Translations under genes and position numbers: made by a program
In this document: piece after piece, positions 45,339-57,600 of the stretch
How the letters are laid out: every line of letters starts with the position of its first letter
How positions within the stretch are numbered: the stretch's first letter is position 1
Assembly (NCBI RefSeq): GCF_000283155.1
Contig: NW_004454216.1
Span: 12,641,640-12,705,639, forward strand
Direction: 5' to 3'
Length of the DNA: 64,000 nt
Source: Ceratotherium simum simum
Taxonomy: Eukaryota; Chordata; Mammalia; Perissodactyla; Rhinocerotidae
Notes under the pieces: generated by a model
Database searches by the model: none
What the model saw: the letters and a program-made list of their open reading frames with translations, nothing else
Told to the model about the DNA's origin: nothing

Positions 45339-45385
45339 ACTTGTAGAGGCCTCAAAAGTTTCCACCATGCCACTTCCTTCTGAAT

Positions 45386-45569
45386 CAATCACTCTCAACC
45401 CAGACTACAAAACGCAATCACACGAGACACTTTAAAAAATGCAGATGCCCAGGTACTTCTCACCCGAAACCACGTAAATGAGAATAATCTGCAGGGTTGG
45501 TCGCAGGCGTCCACGGTACTAAAAGCTTCCCAGGTGATTCTAAGGTGCAGCCGGGCTCGAGAACCACTA
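45386..45569. mobile_element. MER5A-type (hAT-Charlie) MITE
   Basis: A left terminal repeat-like 'caatcactctcaaccc' and right 'ctcgagaaccacta' frame 'caatcacacgagacactttaaaaaatgcagatgcccagg', 'aatgagaataatctgcagggttgg' and 'aaagcttcccaggtgattctaaggtgcagcc'. This is the MER5A order and length (184 bp). The 8-bp target-site duplication has decayed. Confidence 0.85.
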
Positions 45570-47030
45570 TGGATATTTATACAAGGACTGAAGTAATAGA
45601 AAGTAAGGGTTAAAAACTGAGAGTGCTTGTGGCCGAGGAGCTCCGATGGTGAAAGCACAGGGTTAAAATGGTCACAGGTAACAACGAATTAGACACATTA
45701 GGCTTATTCTCTTCATAGCAAGACTGCACCTCTACCCTGAGAGGCATCTCACCAGTTTACACTATACATATGAAGGGATCTATGTAAATAAGGTAATGGA
45801 AGAAAGTTTCTCAACACAAGCAATGCAGAGTTGTCTTCAAATTCACGAGGCAGCAGGGAGGAGATGCTGCGGTGTATGTCAGTCATGCTCTTTCCCATGT
45901 CCCCTCCCATATCTTTCGGCTAAAAACAATTTTTCGACACAGCTGACTATTAGTAAGGATGCTTTCTGTGGCTACAAGAGGAGAAGGGCAGAATTTCTCT
46001 ATATGCCCAGTAGGCTACATAGTGATCTATATGCCATGATCACTATTTGATTGTAGAAAGAAAAAAATGTATCCCATGCCCCAAAGTTAATGACACTGGT
46101 TCCTGTCTTTAACACACTAATGAGCAGTGTGAATGAGTGGTGGCCTGGACAGGTGGTGGTACTGGGAGAGGGACAGACCCTCTGGGAGATTCCCGAATGT
46201 ATCTGACAGTGGCTTTCAAAACAAAAATCATTCCATAATGCTGCTCGACGTCATGCGCATGATTAGTACCAATTTAGGGACTAGCACTATCTTTCAAGAG
46301 TTTTTGCTATCTTTGTCCTTATATTAATAGTTGGTCCTTTTATGTAGAAATAAGTAGGAATTTGTACATTCCTAGACGCTGGATAGTTTTCAAATGAACA
46401 GATATATCAGTTGTTTGTTTGGTTTTTGCTTTGTTTCCTTTGGGTTTCTTTCCTCCTCATTAGCAATTAATTTGCATTCCAGCTTCCTCTGTGAAGAAGG
46501 GGTGCTAAGGGGCAGAGCTGCTGAATAACCAGGGAACTTAACCCCTCAGATCACCCAAAACACCCGGCCTCAGCTCCTCAGTTCTGCGAGCTCGGTACAA
46601 CAAGACCCACGTCTCATCAGACAAAAACTGCTTAACTACCCTAGAAATTGCAGGCTTCCCTAAGCTCAGATCAAACAGTTAAAAAATAAACACTTCACAA
46701 TTATGAAGAAATCAAAACACTTCTTTCAAGTAGGAAAGATCAAGGAAGTAAAAATGCTGTTTTTGAGGAACATGGTAGTTTTCTATCTAGAGTACTTAGA
46801 GACAGAAAGATGCTTCTGATCTTATGAATAGGTACCGGTACCTGTTATAAAAGTTTCTAATTTCTCAATTTTTTAAGTTCCTATTTTACTTTAATACTGG
46901 AAACAAACTCTGAAGCTCAGATTTCAGTGCAAAACAATGTAAACTATACATCTGGACCAAGAAATGCTAATATTAAGTATAAAAAGACCCTAAAAATCAG
47001 TGAATGCCAACTACTCAATGCCACATCTAC
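45570..47030. other. Unassigned sequence
   Basis: No repeat or gene is recognised; T- and G-rich low-complexity sequence lies at 46400-46450. Confidence 0.4.
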
Positions 47031-47131
47031 TTTTTTTTTTTTTTGGTGAGGAAGATCAGCCCTGAGCTAACATCCATGCCAATCCTCCTCTTTTTGCTGA
47101 GGAAGACCAGCCCTGAGCTAACATCTATTGC
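47031..47131 (-). mobile_element. ERE SINE tail, cut by assembly gap
   Basis: A T-run (reversed A-tail) and two tail repeats ('gaggaagatcagccctgagctaacatccatgccaatcctcc', 'gaagaccagccctgagctaac') are visible; the head lies in the gap. Confidence 0.95.
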
Positions 47132-48085
47132 NNNNNNNNNNNNNNNNNNNNNNNNNNNNNNNNNNNNNNNNNNNNNNNNNNNNNNNNNNNNNNNNNNNNN
47201 NNNNNNNNNNNNNNNNNNNNNNNNNNNNNNNNNNNNNNNNNNNNNNNNNNNNNNNNNNNNNNNNNNNNNNNNNNNNNNNNNNNNNNNNNNNNNNNNNNNN
47301 NNNNNNNNNNNNNNNNNNNNNNNNNNNNNNNNNNNNNNNNNNNNNNNNNNNNNNNNNNNNNNNNNNNNNNNNNNNNNNNNNNNNNNNNNNNNNNNNNNNN
47401 NNNNNNNNNNNNNNNNNNNNNNNNNNNNNNNNNNNNNNNNNNNNNNNNNNNNNNNNNNNNNNNNNNNNNNNNNNNNNNNNNNNNNNNNNNNNNNNNNNNN
47501 NNNNNNNNNNNNNNNNNNNNNNNNNNNNNNNNNNNNNNNNNNNNNNNNNNNNNNNNNNNNNNNNNNNNNNNNNNNNNNNNNNNNNNNNNNNNNNNNNNNN
47601 NNNNNNNNNNNNNNNNNNNNNNNNNNNNNNNNNNNNNNNNNNNNNNNNNNNNNNNNNNNNNNNNNNNNNNNNNNNNNNNNNNNNNNNNNNNNNNNNNNNN
47701 NNNNNNNNNNNNNNNNNNNNNNNNNNNNNNNNNNNNNNNNNNNNNNNNNNNNNNNNNNNNNNNNNNNNNNNNNNNNNNNNNNNNNNNNNNNNNNNNNNNN
47801 NNNNNNNNNNNNNNNNNNNNNNNNNNNNNNNNNNNNNNNNNNNNNNNNNNNNNNNNNNNNNNNNNNNNNNNNNNNNNNNNNNNNNNNNNNNNNNNNNNNN
47901 NNNNNNNNNNNNNNNNNNNNNNNNNNNNNNNNNNNNNNNNNNNNNNNNNNNNNNNNNNNNNNNNNNNNNNNNNNNNNNNNNNNNNNNNNNNNNNNNNNNN
48001 NNNNNNNNNNNNNNNNNNNNNNNNNNNNNNNNNNNNNNNNNNNNNNNNNNNNNNNNNNNNNNNNNNNNNNNNNNNNNNNNNNNNN
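47132..48085. other. Assembly gap (954 N)
   Basis: Unsequenced run inside an ERE. Apparent open frames of 336-382 codons across it are artefacts. Confidence 0.99.
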
Positions 48086-48100
48086 AAAAAAAAAAAAAAA
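48086..48100 (+). repeat. Poly(A) tract at gap edge
   Basis: Fifteen A at the right edge of the gap look like the tail of a plus-strand retroelement whose body is unsequenced. Confidence 0.6.
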
Positions 48101-48784
48101 GAAATATGGAACCCTTTATACCTTTCTGTACTGTTTAAAATTGTCACAGTGAGCGTTTATATCTTTAATATAATTTTTTAAAATACAGAGCCCTCCAGTG
48201 GCAAAATATTTATATATTACTATTTAAAGAAAAACATTAAATAAGAGAGCTCTCCTCATGCTTTTTCACAACAAAGAGAAGTAACTATTACACATTCTTA
48301 TTATGTATAATTTTCTAAATAATCTAATAAATGTCCTCTTCAAAATAAGGATATTTACATCAACAGAAAAGAAAAAATATTTTGAATGTGTTTAACCTTA
48401 GTGAAAGTAGAAGAGGTTAAATGATATCCAGTCACACACAAAATGTATGTATCAGACCTAAAATACATTCTTCTTCCTCATGATCATGTGCTAGGTGGTA
48501 AGAAAATTAAATGAGTTTATTGTGCGTTAGAATTGTTGCTTATAGTATTTAACAATATTCTTGCCTCAAACTCTAACTGCTACTATCACTTGATATCGAA
48601 ATAAAAACCAACCTAGCTTCTAAACAAATCAACGATGACAAGAACAATCTCAAGACTTTCACCATCAATGTTCACCTCTTTTCCACAAAGACACAGAAAC
48701 CTTCCTCTGCATTTGGGAAACAACTAGAAACTGATTTCTAATGATCAGGACCATCAACTAAAAACACACTAATCAAAGGGAATT
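48101..48784. other. Unassigned AT-rich sequence
   Basis: Nothing is recognised here. Confidence 0.45.
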
Positions 48785-48868
48785 GCATGAAGCACCTACT
48801 AGCTGCCAGAAACTTTCACTAGAATAATCTCATTCAATTGTTAGAGTAATCCTATAAGGTAAGTCCCC
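48785..48868 (-). repeat. MIR fragment
   Basis: The plus strand 'catgaagcacctactagctgccagaaactttcactagaataatctcattcaattgttagagtaatcctataagg' matches the reversed MIR 3' half. Confidence 0.6.
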
Positions 48869-48869
48869 A

Positions 48870-49345
48870 AGATGGGCCCCAGTGATTTCCACCTCGTGGT
48901 AGTCTCCTTCCACACCGAACAGGGATGACCTGTGTAACCAAGAGGCTACTGCAGAAATGACAGAGAATTCTGAGGCTAGGTCATAAAAGACACTGTAACT
49001 TCTGCCTTGATCTCTCTTGGACTGCTTCTCTGGGGGGTGCCAGCTACAACATCATGAGGACGCTCAAGTAGTCCTATGGAAAGGTCCACATGGCGAGGAA
49101 CCCCATGAGCCCTCCTGCCCACCAGGCACAATCTTGCCAGGCATGTGAGTGAACGACCCTGAAGTGAGCCTCCAGTCAGGGCTTCCCATGAATGCAGCCC
49201 ACGCCAACATCTTGACTGCAGCCAGAGTCACCCCACCAAGGCACTCTCAAATCCCTGACCCACAGAAACTGTGAGATAATGAATGTTTACTGTTTAAGTT
49301 TCACGTCAATTTGTTACACTTCAGTAGATAACTAATACAGATTGA
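48870..49345 (+). mobile_element. Probable MaLR-type LTR
   Basis: Phrases such as 'tgaggacgctcaagtagtcctatgg', 'cttgccaggcatgtgagtgaacga', 'acatcttgactgcagcc', 'ctgacccacagaaactgtgagataatgaatgtttactgttt' and 'ttgttacacttcagtagataactaatacag' follow a mammal-wide ERVL-MaLR (MLT1-like) LTR, with a poly(A)-signal-like stretch near its end. The 5' limit is approximate and no internal sequence adjoins. Confidence 0.65.
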
Positions 49346-49789
49346 TACTACTACAGTCTCCATTTATAGAAGAGTCTGCGAGTGTTTAAGACTTTATCTC
49401 TAGGAAGAAGAATATTTCTCTTTTAGTTGAACTGTTCTAGTTCTGTGTTATGATTTGACCATTTCCTCAAAACATTTAACCTGTAAGAGTCCAGATTTTC
49501 CAATCACCCATATAGAATGTTTCTTCTAGCTTTGCTTGGTAAATAGATTAATATCCCTAAACTTAAAAAAAAAAATTTAATTCTTCACAAAATAAAAGTA
49601 TTATTGATTATATAATATGTAGCTTATTTTACCAATGATTACATCTCAGCTTGTATTCCAAATCTGTGATGACTTATGTGTAAGTGAAAAATCCCCTTTT
49701 CTTGTAACCTTTGTAGCTCAAGAAGTAAGTCTGCTAATACAGCAAATAAAATTTGATTTATCTAAATACACAGTTGTGTATGGTGGATA
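49346..49789. other. Unassigned AT-rich sequence
   Basis: Nothing is recognised here. Confidence 0.45.
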
Positions 49790-50020
49790 AAAAGCACTTA
49801 TTATATGCCAGAAGCTATTCTACTATGCTTTATATTAACCATTTAATCCTCTCAACAACCCTATGAGGTAGGATCTATTATACCCCTTTTATAGACATAT
49901 AAAGGTAAGGAAAGGTTAAGGAACTTTCTTGAGGACACACATAATCAAAGCAGAACCACGACTGATGCCCGGCAGTCTGGCTTCTGAGCCCATGGTCTTA
50001 ACCATGGCACTGGCTCTCCT
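49790..50020 (-). repeat. MIR SINE
   Basis: The plus strand shows 'catttaatcctctcaacaaccctatgaggtaggatctattata', 'aaggttaaggaactttcttgaggacacac' and 'cggcagtctggcttctgagcccatggtcttaaccatggcactgg', a nearly complete reversed MIR. Confidence 0.9.
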
Positions 50021-50039
50021 AATCTCTAATCTATCTACT

Positions 50040-50265
50040 TCATAAAGCACTACTAGTAGTAGAAAGACCATGTGCTTTGGAATTAGAATATATGAGTTAC
50101 AAAGCCCCTGACATCTACATGATTTAACCATTCTAAATCTGTTTTTCTCATCTGTAAAATAGGGATAAAATAGGTTGCATTTTTATTTTTATGAATATTA
50201 AATGAAAACATGAATAAAAGACACCCTGTACAATGCCGGACCCATAACCAATATTTATCCATGTT
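50040..50265 (+). repeat. MIR SINE
   Basis: Shows 'agaccatgtgctttggaattagaa', 'tttttctcatctgtaaaatagggataaaa' and 'gtacaatgccggacccataaccaatatttat', a forward MIR. With the reversed MIR just upstream it forms an inverted pair. Confidence 0.75.
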
Positions 50266-50284
50266 TTACCTTTTCCCCATAGGC

Positions 50285-52316
50285 AGGTTTCTATTAAAGC
50301 CAATGAAGCTTAAGCTTCAGGGTCCTTCACTTTCACAGCCCCATCCAAGACACTGTGCCTAATTTCACACTCGTAACTTGGATTCCTTTTCTTGAAGAGA
50401 GGGGTCTCCAAATTGTATGACCTTCAGACTCCGCAAAACTTGTGTCTATCTCTGCTCTCCCATTAACTATTTCAACTCTAAAGCGAGCCCAACGGGTTCC
50501 AATCTGGGTAAGAGGGAGTAAATATACTCCACCTTGTCTGTCCCATGAAATGTAGCTATGAAACCTGGACAGAGTGTATGTCACAGCTATTTAACAGGGA
50601 AACGGGAGGAATAACAAACTTTGAAGTACTGTTTTCTCCATTCTTTCACGTGCTGGGCCTCAAGCATTTCTGTGATAGCGGAAGCAGGCACAAAAACAAG
50701 AGCCCCGTAGGAGCAAAAACTCTGAGCAAGGGGAACAGTCATCCCTGATTGGAGGAATATTGGTCCCAAGAGGGTGGGGCAAACCCCTGTTGCTTTTATT
50801 CTCTATCTTCCCACTACTGATCCCCAAACCTGGGCACAATCAAGCAAACTACACAGTACAGCACTGTAACTAAAGCCCTAGCTTCCCAACCAGAGAACCA
50901 AGATGACAGTGGAGGTGGCACAGAGGAGTTCTTGTGAACCCCTGGTCTCACCCCAAGCTACACATGCATGGATCTGCTCCTCAACAGCATACCAAGACTC
51001 TGCGAACTGAACTACTGGATAGAGCACCGCTCAATTCCCAGATTGGCCACTGGGTGGCAAATAAGGGGGACAAATCCAATTAACATCGAAAAAGCCTTGA
51101 AAACTGAACTGACATAGGAGCCACAATTCCACAGGGGGCTGGCTGGAACTTGAATCCCAAACTTAACTAAATGAACTGCACACTAAAACTAAAAAAATCA
51201 ATACTTCCCACAGGATTTAAAAAAGACCCAGAATTCATAATAATCAAAATGTCCAGGATAAAATCCAAAATTAATGAGCATATAAAGAAACAGGAAAAAT
51301 CTCAACTTGCATAGAAAAAGACAATCAACAGATACCAAACTCAGAAATGTTAGAATTATCTGACAAAGATTTTAAAGAAGCTTTATAAAAATATTCTAAC
51401 AAGCAAAGGCAAACACTCTTGAAAAGGATGGGAAGACACAAAGGATTTAGAAGTGGTACAGCCGCTCTGAAAAACAGTTTGAACATTTCTGATATAAACA
51501 TGCACTCACAATATAACCATGCAATCCCACTCCTAGGTATTAACCCAAGAGAAATCAAAACATGCTCACACAAAAATGCATACACAAATGTTTAGAGTGG
51601 CTTTATCTATAATTGCCATAAACTGGAAACAACTCAATGGGTAAATAGATAAACAACTGTAATATATATTTAAATAGCATAATATATAAAAAATGGAATA
51701 CCACTCAGCAGAAGAAAAGACTGGGCTAGTGATATAAGCAACAACTTGAATGACTCTCCGGCATTATAGAAAGTTTAAAAAGCCAGTCTCAAAAGGTTAC
51801 ATACCATATGATTCCATTTATACTACATGTTCCAAAAGACAAAACTATAGTAATGAAGAAAAGAACAGTGGTTGCCAGGGCTTAGAAGGAGGGTGTGACT
51901 ACAAATAGCATGAAAGAACTTGGCCAGGGTGATGGAACTTTCTAAATTTTAACACTGAACTGCACATAAAACCTATCCACGTTTTAAAATTCATAGAACT
52001 ACGGGCCGGCCCCATGGCTTAGCAGTTACATGAGCACGCTCTGCTGCTGGCAGCCCGGGTTCGGATCCCGGGCATGCACCGATGCACTACTTCTCCGGCC
52101 ATGCTGAGGCCACGTCCCACACACAGCAATTAGAAGGACGTGCAGCTATGACACACAACTATCTACTGGGGCTTTGGGGGAAAAAATAAATAAATAAAAT
52201 TATAAAATTCCTAGAACTATCCACACAAAAAGCCAATTTTATTGCCAGTTAATCTAAAAAGTAAAAATTTTTAAAAGCCCAAGTTTAAATAGGAAAACAT
52301 AAAAAAAAAAAAAAAA
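50285..52316 (+). mobile_element. LINE-1 with large internal deletion
   Basis: About 50285-51180 matches an old L1 5'UTR ('ctccaaattgtatgaccttcagactccgcaaaacttgtgtctatctctgctctcc'). About 51180-51440 matches the start of the ORF1 region ('gttagaattatctgacaaagattttaaagaag'). At about 51440-51455 it jumps to the end of ORF2 ('gtggtacagccgctctgaaaaacagtttg'), and then to the 3'UTR and an A-rich tail. Most of ORF1 and ORF2, some 4 kb, is missing. An ERE interrupts the 3'UTR at 52002-52203. Confidence 0.75.
51986..52219 (+). mobile_element. ERE SINE with 16-bp target-site duplication, nested in L1
   Basis: The element at 52002-52203 has the head 'cgggccggccccatggcttagcagtt', B box 'gggttcggatcccgggcatgc' and the 'catgctgaggccacgtcccacac...tactggggctttgggggaaaaaa' body without the doubled tail. 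Flanks 'aaaattcatagaacta' (51986-52001) and 'aaaattcctagaacta' (52204-52219) differ at one base. Confidence 0.95.
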
Positions 52317-52699
52317 CGCTGGAGTATTTATGAAGAACAGCATTTATAAGAGATGAGTTGTATCAGTTTACCAACTTAAGGGGCATCTGGGCCACTGCAC
52401 TAAAGGCCAGTGGAATCAACTAAACCGCACTGGAGCTGAAAATGACTTATAATGGTGTAATCCTACCCAGTGTACTTCCTGCTCTACTGTATATACAAAA
52501 CCAAGACCAAAATAGCACATGGAAAGAAAATCAAAGAACACTGGTGTCACTGTCAGTCACCAGGCAGCAACTCAGGTCTCCAAGCTGAACAACACCTCAA
52601 TTACCTGAGAGAAGAACCTGTCTGTCTATTCCACCCGGAAATTCCAAGCTATGTCCTCCATAATACCATCTATGTAGTGTTTTTACTTTCTCTGCCACA
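52317..52699. other. Unassigned spacer between two L1 elements
   Basis: Ordinary sequence with no clear match. It could hold a diverged L1 5' extension. Confidence 0.35.
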
Positions 52700-53265
52700 T
52701 TCAAGAACAGATGAGGAAACTCCACTTCCAGAAAGATGGGACAGACATCCTTGTCCCTAATGCTCTCACTAAGCACACCTAAAAACACGGGACATTATAT
52801 ATAAAGCAATCATAAAAAGACTCTGAAAGGTAGGAAAAAACAGACTAGCTAAGGACTTCAGGACCCAAGGAACAACACAGTGGTGAGTTCCCTAGATCTT
52901 CTTTTTGCCCCACATACCTTAGACTTGGAACTGAAGAAGCCAGCAACCCAGAAATGCCAATAGGGCACAGACAAAGAAGTCCCAACGAAAGCCAGCTCTC
53001 TCTAATCAAGGACAGGAAAGGGACAGCCTAGCAAGACAGAAAACATTTAGACAACAATTGCTCCACACAAGCAAAATGTGACAGAAAAAAACTACGGCCC
53101 CACACCTGCCAAAGCCAGCAAAGGCCAAGTGCAGAACCTAGACCTCCACTCTCAGCAGGCTATAAAGACGAGCCACAGCCCCCACTTGGGTGGCATCAGA
53201 GGAGACCTAGTGGAATATAAGGACTTTAACCACTGCCTAGCAGTAATGAGGCCAACGCCAACCTC

Positions 53266-53294
53266 AACCCCAACCCCAACCCCAACCCCAACCC
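53266..53294 (+). repeat. (CCCCAA)n telomere-like hexamer repeat in L1 5'UTR
   Basis: About five tandem 'ccccaa' units, preceded by diverged 'ccaacgccaacctcaa'. The opposite strand reads TTGGGG repeats, the ciliate telomere unit, and satisfies the G-quadruplex rule. Confidence 0.9.
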
Positions 53295-53639
53295 TTGGTA
53301 TCAGTGGAGGCCATGTGTAAAGCAGTAATGAGACACTCTTATCCTTTCCAGCTAGACTGGTATCCACAGAGGCCTAGGGGGGAGTGGGAACTCCCACCTC
53401 CGCCCAGAAGTACCAAGGAGCCCTTGGGTGTCAATAGAGGCCAAGTGGGGAAATCTAAATTTCTCTTCCAATCTGGCAGTAATAAGATGATGCCATCCCT
53501 TACCCCTGCTACAGCAATGTTAGAGGAAGCCAGCTAAAAAAAGGAAGTTTAAATAAGATCTAAAGTTTCATAATACAATGCCCAGAATATACAAGTTTCA
53601 ATCGAAAGTACTTCTCATACCAAAAGCAGGAATACTTCA

Positions 53640-54450
53640 ACTTGAATGAAAAAAGACCAAATAGATGATAAATTAAAGATGAGAGATGTTGGAATTATCT
53701 GAAACAGATTTTAAAGCAGCCACCACAAAAATGCTTCAATGAGCAGCTGCAAACATGCCTGAAACAAACAAAAACATAAAATGTCTCAGCAAAGAAATAC
53801 AAGATATAAAAAAGAACCAAATGGAAATTTTGGAACTGAAAAACATAATAACCAAAATAAAAAACTTAATGAAGCTGAGTTCAACAGCTGAATGGAGGGG
53901 ATAGAGGAAAGAATCAGTGAAGTAGAAGAGAAAACAACAGAAATTACCCAAACTGAACAAAAGAAAGAAAATTTCTGAAAAAAACTAAACAGAGGCTCAG
54001 GGATCTATGGAACAATAACAAAAGATCTACAATCAATGCCACTGCAATCCAGGGAGAAAAGAGAAAAGACAGCAGGGCTGAAAAAGTACTCAAACAAATA
54101 ATGGCTGAAAACTTCCCAAATTTGGCAAGAGACATATGCCAAGACACAGCACAGTCAAACTTTTGAAAATTAATCATCTCCTGCCCACCTCCATCCCAAA
54201 TCTTGAATGCAGTAAGAGAGAAAAGAGACCTTACCTACATAGGGGAAAAACAATTCAAATCACAGCAAATCTCTCATCAAAAACCATGGAGATCAGAAGG
54301 CAGTGGCACATTTTTCAAGTGCTGAAAGAAAAGAACTGTCAACCTAGAATCCTATACCCGGCGAAGGAAAAGGAAATGAAGACACTGTCAGATGAAGGAA
54401 AAATTAGAGAATTTTCACCAGCAGACCTAACCAAAAAGAGTAGCTAAAGA
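53640..54450 (+). pseudogene. LINE-1 ORF1 relic
   Basis: L1 ORF1p is an RNA-binding chaperone with a coiled coil, RRM and C-terminal domain. Here a coiled-coil-like Lys/Glu-rich part (53740-54000) is broken by stops. The frame 54136-54447 contains FQVLKEKNCQPRILYPAK, the well-known C-terminal-domain segment, followed by a stop. Frameshifts separate the pieces, so no functional protein is possible. Confidence 0.8.
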
Positions 54451-54699
54451 AGTTTAACAATCAAAAAGGAAAAAATAAAAGAAGGAACCTTGGAATATCA
54501 GGAAGAAAAAAAGAACAAGATAAACAAAAATATAGGTAAATACAATATGCTTTCCTTCTTAAGTTTTCTGAATTATGTTTGATGGTTGAAACAAATTATA
54601 ACGGTGTTTGATGCAGTTCTAAATGTATGTAGATAAAGTATTTAACACTTTTATATTATAAATGGAGGAAGTAAAGGCACATAAAGAAAAGGGAGGTAA

Positions 54700-57600
54700 A
54701 TGCACTAATTAAAAAAACAGATTGGCAGTGGATTAAAAAACATGAGATCCCTATATGCTGTCTACCAGAAACTGTCTTCAAATATGATGACATAGGTAGG
54801 TTCAAAGCAAAAGAATGGAAATGGTGTATCATGCAAACATTAATCAAAATAAAGCAAGAGTGCCATATTAATCAGAAAAAGTTGACTTCAGAGCAAAGAA
54901 AATTACCACACACAGTGAGGGGCATAACATCATGATAAAAGGGCCATACCATCAAGAAGATATATCAATCCTAAATGTGTATGTACTAATAAGAGATCTG
55001 CAAAATATGTAAAGTAAAAACTTATAAAACTGAAACAAGACATAGATAAATCCACAATTAGAGATGTCAGCAACCCTCTCTTAGCAATTGATCAAATGAT
55101 TACAGACAAAATCAGAAAGGCTATACAAGAACGTAACAACATCAACAAACAACAGGATCTAATCAACATTAACAGAACACTTGACCCAACAACAGAATAC
55201 ACATTCTTTTTCAAGTGCTCAAGGAATACATACCAAGAAAGACTATATGCTACACTAGAAAACAAGTTCATCAACAAATTCAAAAGAATTAAAATCTTAT
55301 AGAGTATGTTCTCTGATCACAATGAAATCAAATTAGAAATCATTAACAGAAAGATAAGAAAATTACTTTACACTTGAAAATTAAACTATATACTTACAAA
55401 TAATCCAGGATCAAAAATCTCAAGAGAACTGAATGAAAATGAAAACACAGCCTATCAAAATTTGTAGGACACAGCAAAAGCAGTGCTGAGAGGGGAATTT
55501 GTAGCACTAAATGCTTTCTTTTGAAAAAAGAAATCTTACAAATCAATAGTTTAAACTCCCACCTCAAGAACCTGGAAAAAGACCAAAATAAACCCAAATA
55601 AGCAGAAATTAAGGAAATAATAAAGCACAAAAATCAATAAAATTGAAAACAAAAAAATGATTTTGGTATTACCCTGATACAAAACCAGACAAAGACAAGC
55701 ACCAAAAAGGAAAGCTACATGCCAATATTCTTCATTAGTACAGATACAAAAATCCCTTACAAAATATTAGCAAATAGAATTCAGCAATGTATAAAAAGAA
55801 TTAAACAATATAACCAGGGATTTATTTCAGGAATGCAAAGATGGTTCAATATTCAAAAATCAATTAAATCAATCTACCATATTAACAGATAAAAGAAGAA
55901 AAATCATACGTTTATATCAATTGATTCAGAAAAAGAATTTAACAAAATTCAACATCCATTCATGATAAAAACTTTCAGTAAGAGAAATTGAGGGAGAATT
56001 TCTTCAATTTGATAAAGAACATCTAAAAATAACTTACAGCTAATACTATAAAAGGAAGCAATGAATGCTTTTTTCCTAAGAATAGGAACAAGGCAAGGAT
56101 GTCCACTCTCGTTACTCTTATTATACAGTGCTGGAAGTTCTAGCCAGCGCAGTAAATCAAGAAAAGGTAATAAAATGCATGTACATCTGAAAGGAAGAAA
56201 TAATACTATCCTTATACCTAGATGACATGCTTGTCTATGTAGAAAATTCCAAGGAATCTACAAAACAACTTCTAAAATGAATAACTGAGTTTATAAGGTC
56301 AAAAGATACAGGTTAAGTATGCAAAAACCAACGGCATTTTTATATGAGCAATGAATACGTGAACATCAAACTTAACATATTTTTATATACTAGAAATGGA
56401 CATGTAAACACTAAAATTAAAAATACAATCCCATTTACAATAGTTAAAAAAATGGAATAATTGTAAATCTAACAAAACATGGCCAATACATGTATGCTGA
56501 AAACTACAAAACGCTGATTAAAAAAATGGAAGAAGATCTAAATAAATGAAGAGACATACTGTGTTCAAGAACTGGCAGACTAAATATAATAAAGATGTCA
56601 ATTCTCCCCAAATTGATATGCAGATTTAACACAATTCCTAAAAAGATCCCAGTAAGATTTCTGTAGATACAGGAGATATAGACAACATTATTCTAGATTT
56701 TACATGGAAAGGCAAAGGAATTAGAATAGCTAAAACAATTTTAAAAAGAAGAATGAAGTATGAGGAATCAGTCTGCCCAATTCAGGACTCACTATGTAGC
56801 TCCAGGAATCAAGAACATATGGTATTGGTGGAGGAGAAGACACGTAGATCAATGAAACAAATAGAGAACCCAGAAATAACCCCATATAAATATGACTATT
56901 TTATTTTTGGCCAAGGCACCAAAGCAACTCAAAGGAAGAAGGATAGCCTTTTCAAAGTAATTATGCGAGAGCAACATCCCTAGGCAAAAAAATGACCTCA
57001 ACCTAAGACTTGCATCTTATACAAAAATTAACTCACAACGAATCATGGACTTAAATGTAAAACACAAAACTACAAAACTTTTAGAAAGAAAAAGATGAGA
57101 AAACCTTCAGAATCTAAGGTTAGGTAAAGAGTTCTTAGACTTGGACTTGACACCAAAAGCACAATCCATAAAAGGAAATATTGATAAACTGGACTCAATC
57201 AAAATTTAAAACTTTTCTCTGCCAAAAGCCCTCTGAAGAAGATGAAAAGATAAGGCCTAGTATCTAGAATATACAAAGAACTCTCAAAATGAAACAGTAA
57301 AAAAAAACAAACAATTCAATTAGAAAATTGGCAAAATAGGTGAACAGACATTCTACCGAAGAAGATTTTTATAGATGACAAATGAACATGTGAAAAGATA
57401 TTCAATATTATTAGTCACCACAGAAATGCAAATTCAAACCACAATGAGATATCACTATACCTCTTCTGAAACAGCTTAAAAAAAAAAAAAAGTGACACCA
57501 CCAAATGCTGGTGAGGATACAGAGAAACTGGATCATTCATATATTGCTGGTGGGAATATAAAATAATATAATCACTCTGGAAAAACATTTGTAATTTTTG

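Noticed and set aside
47004..48152. Long open frames (336-382 codons) on both strands
   Set aside because: Almost entirely N; they exist only because unknown bases contain no stops.
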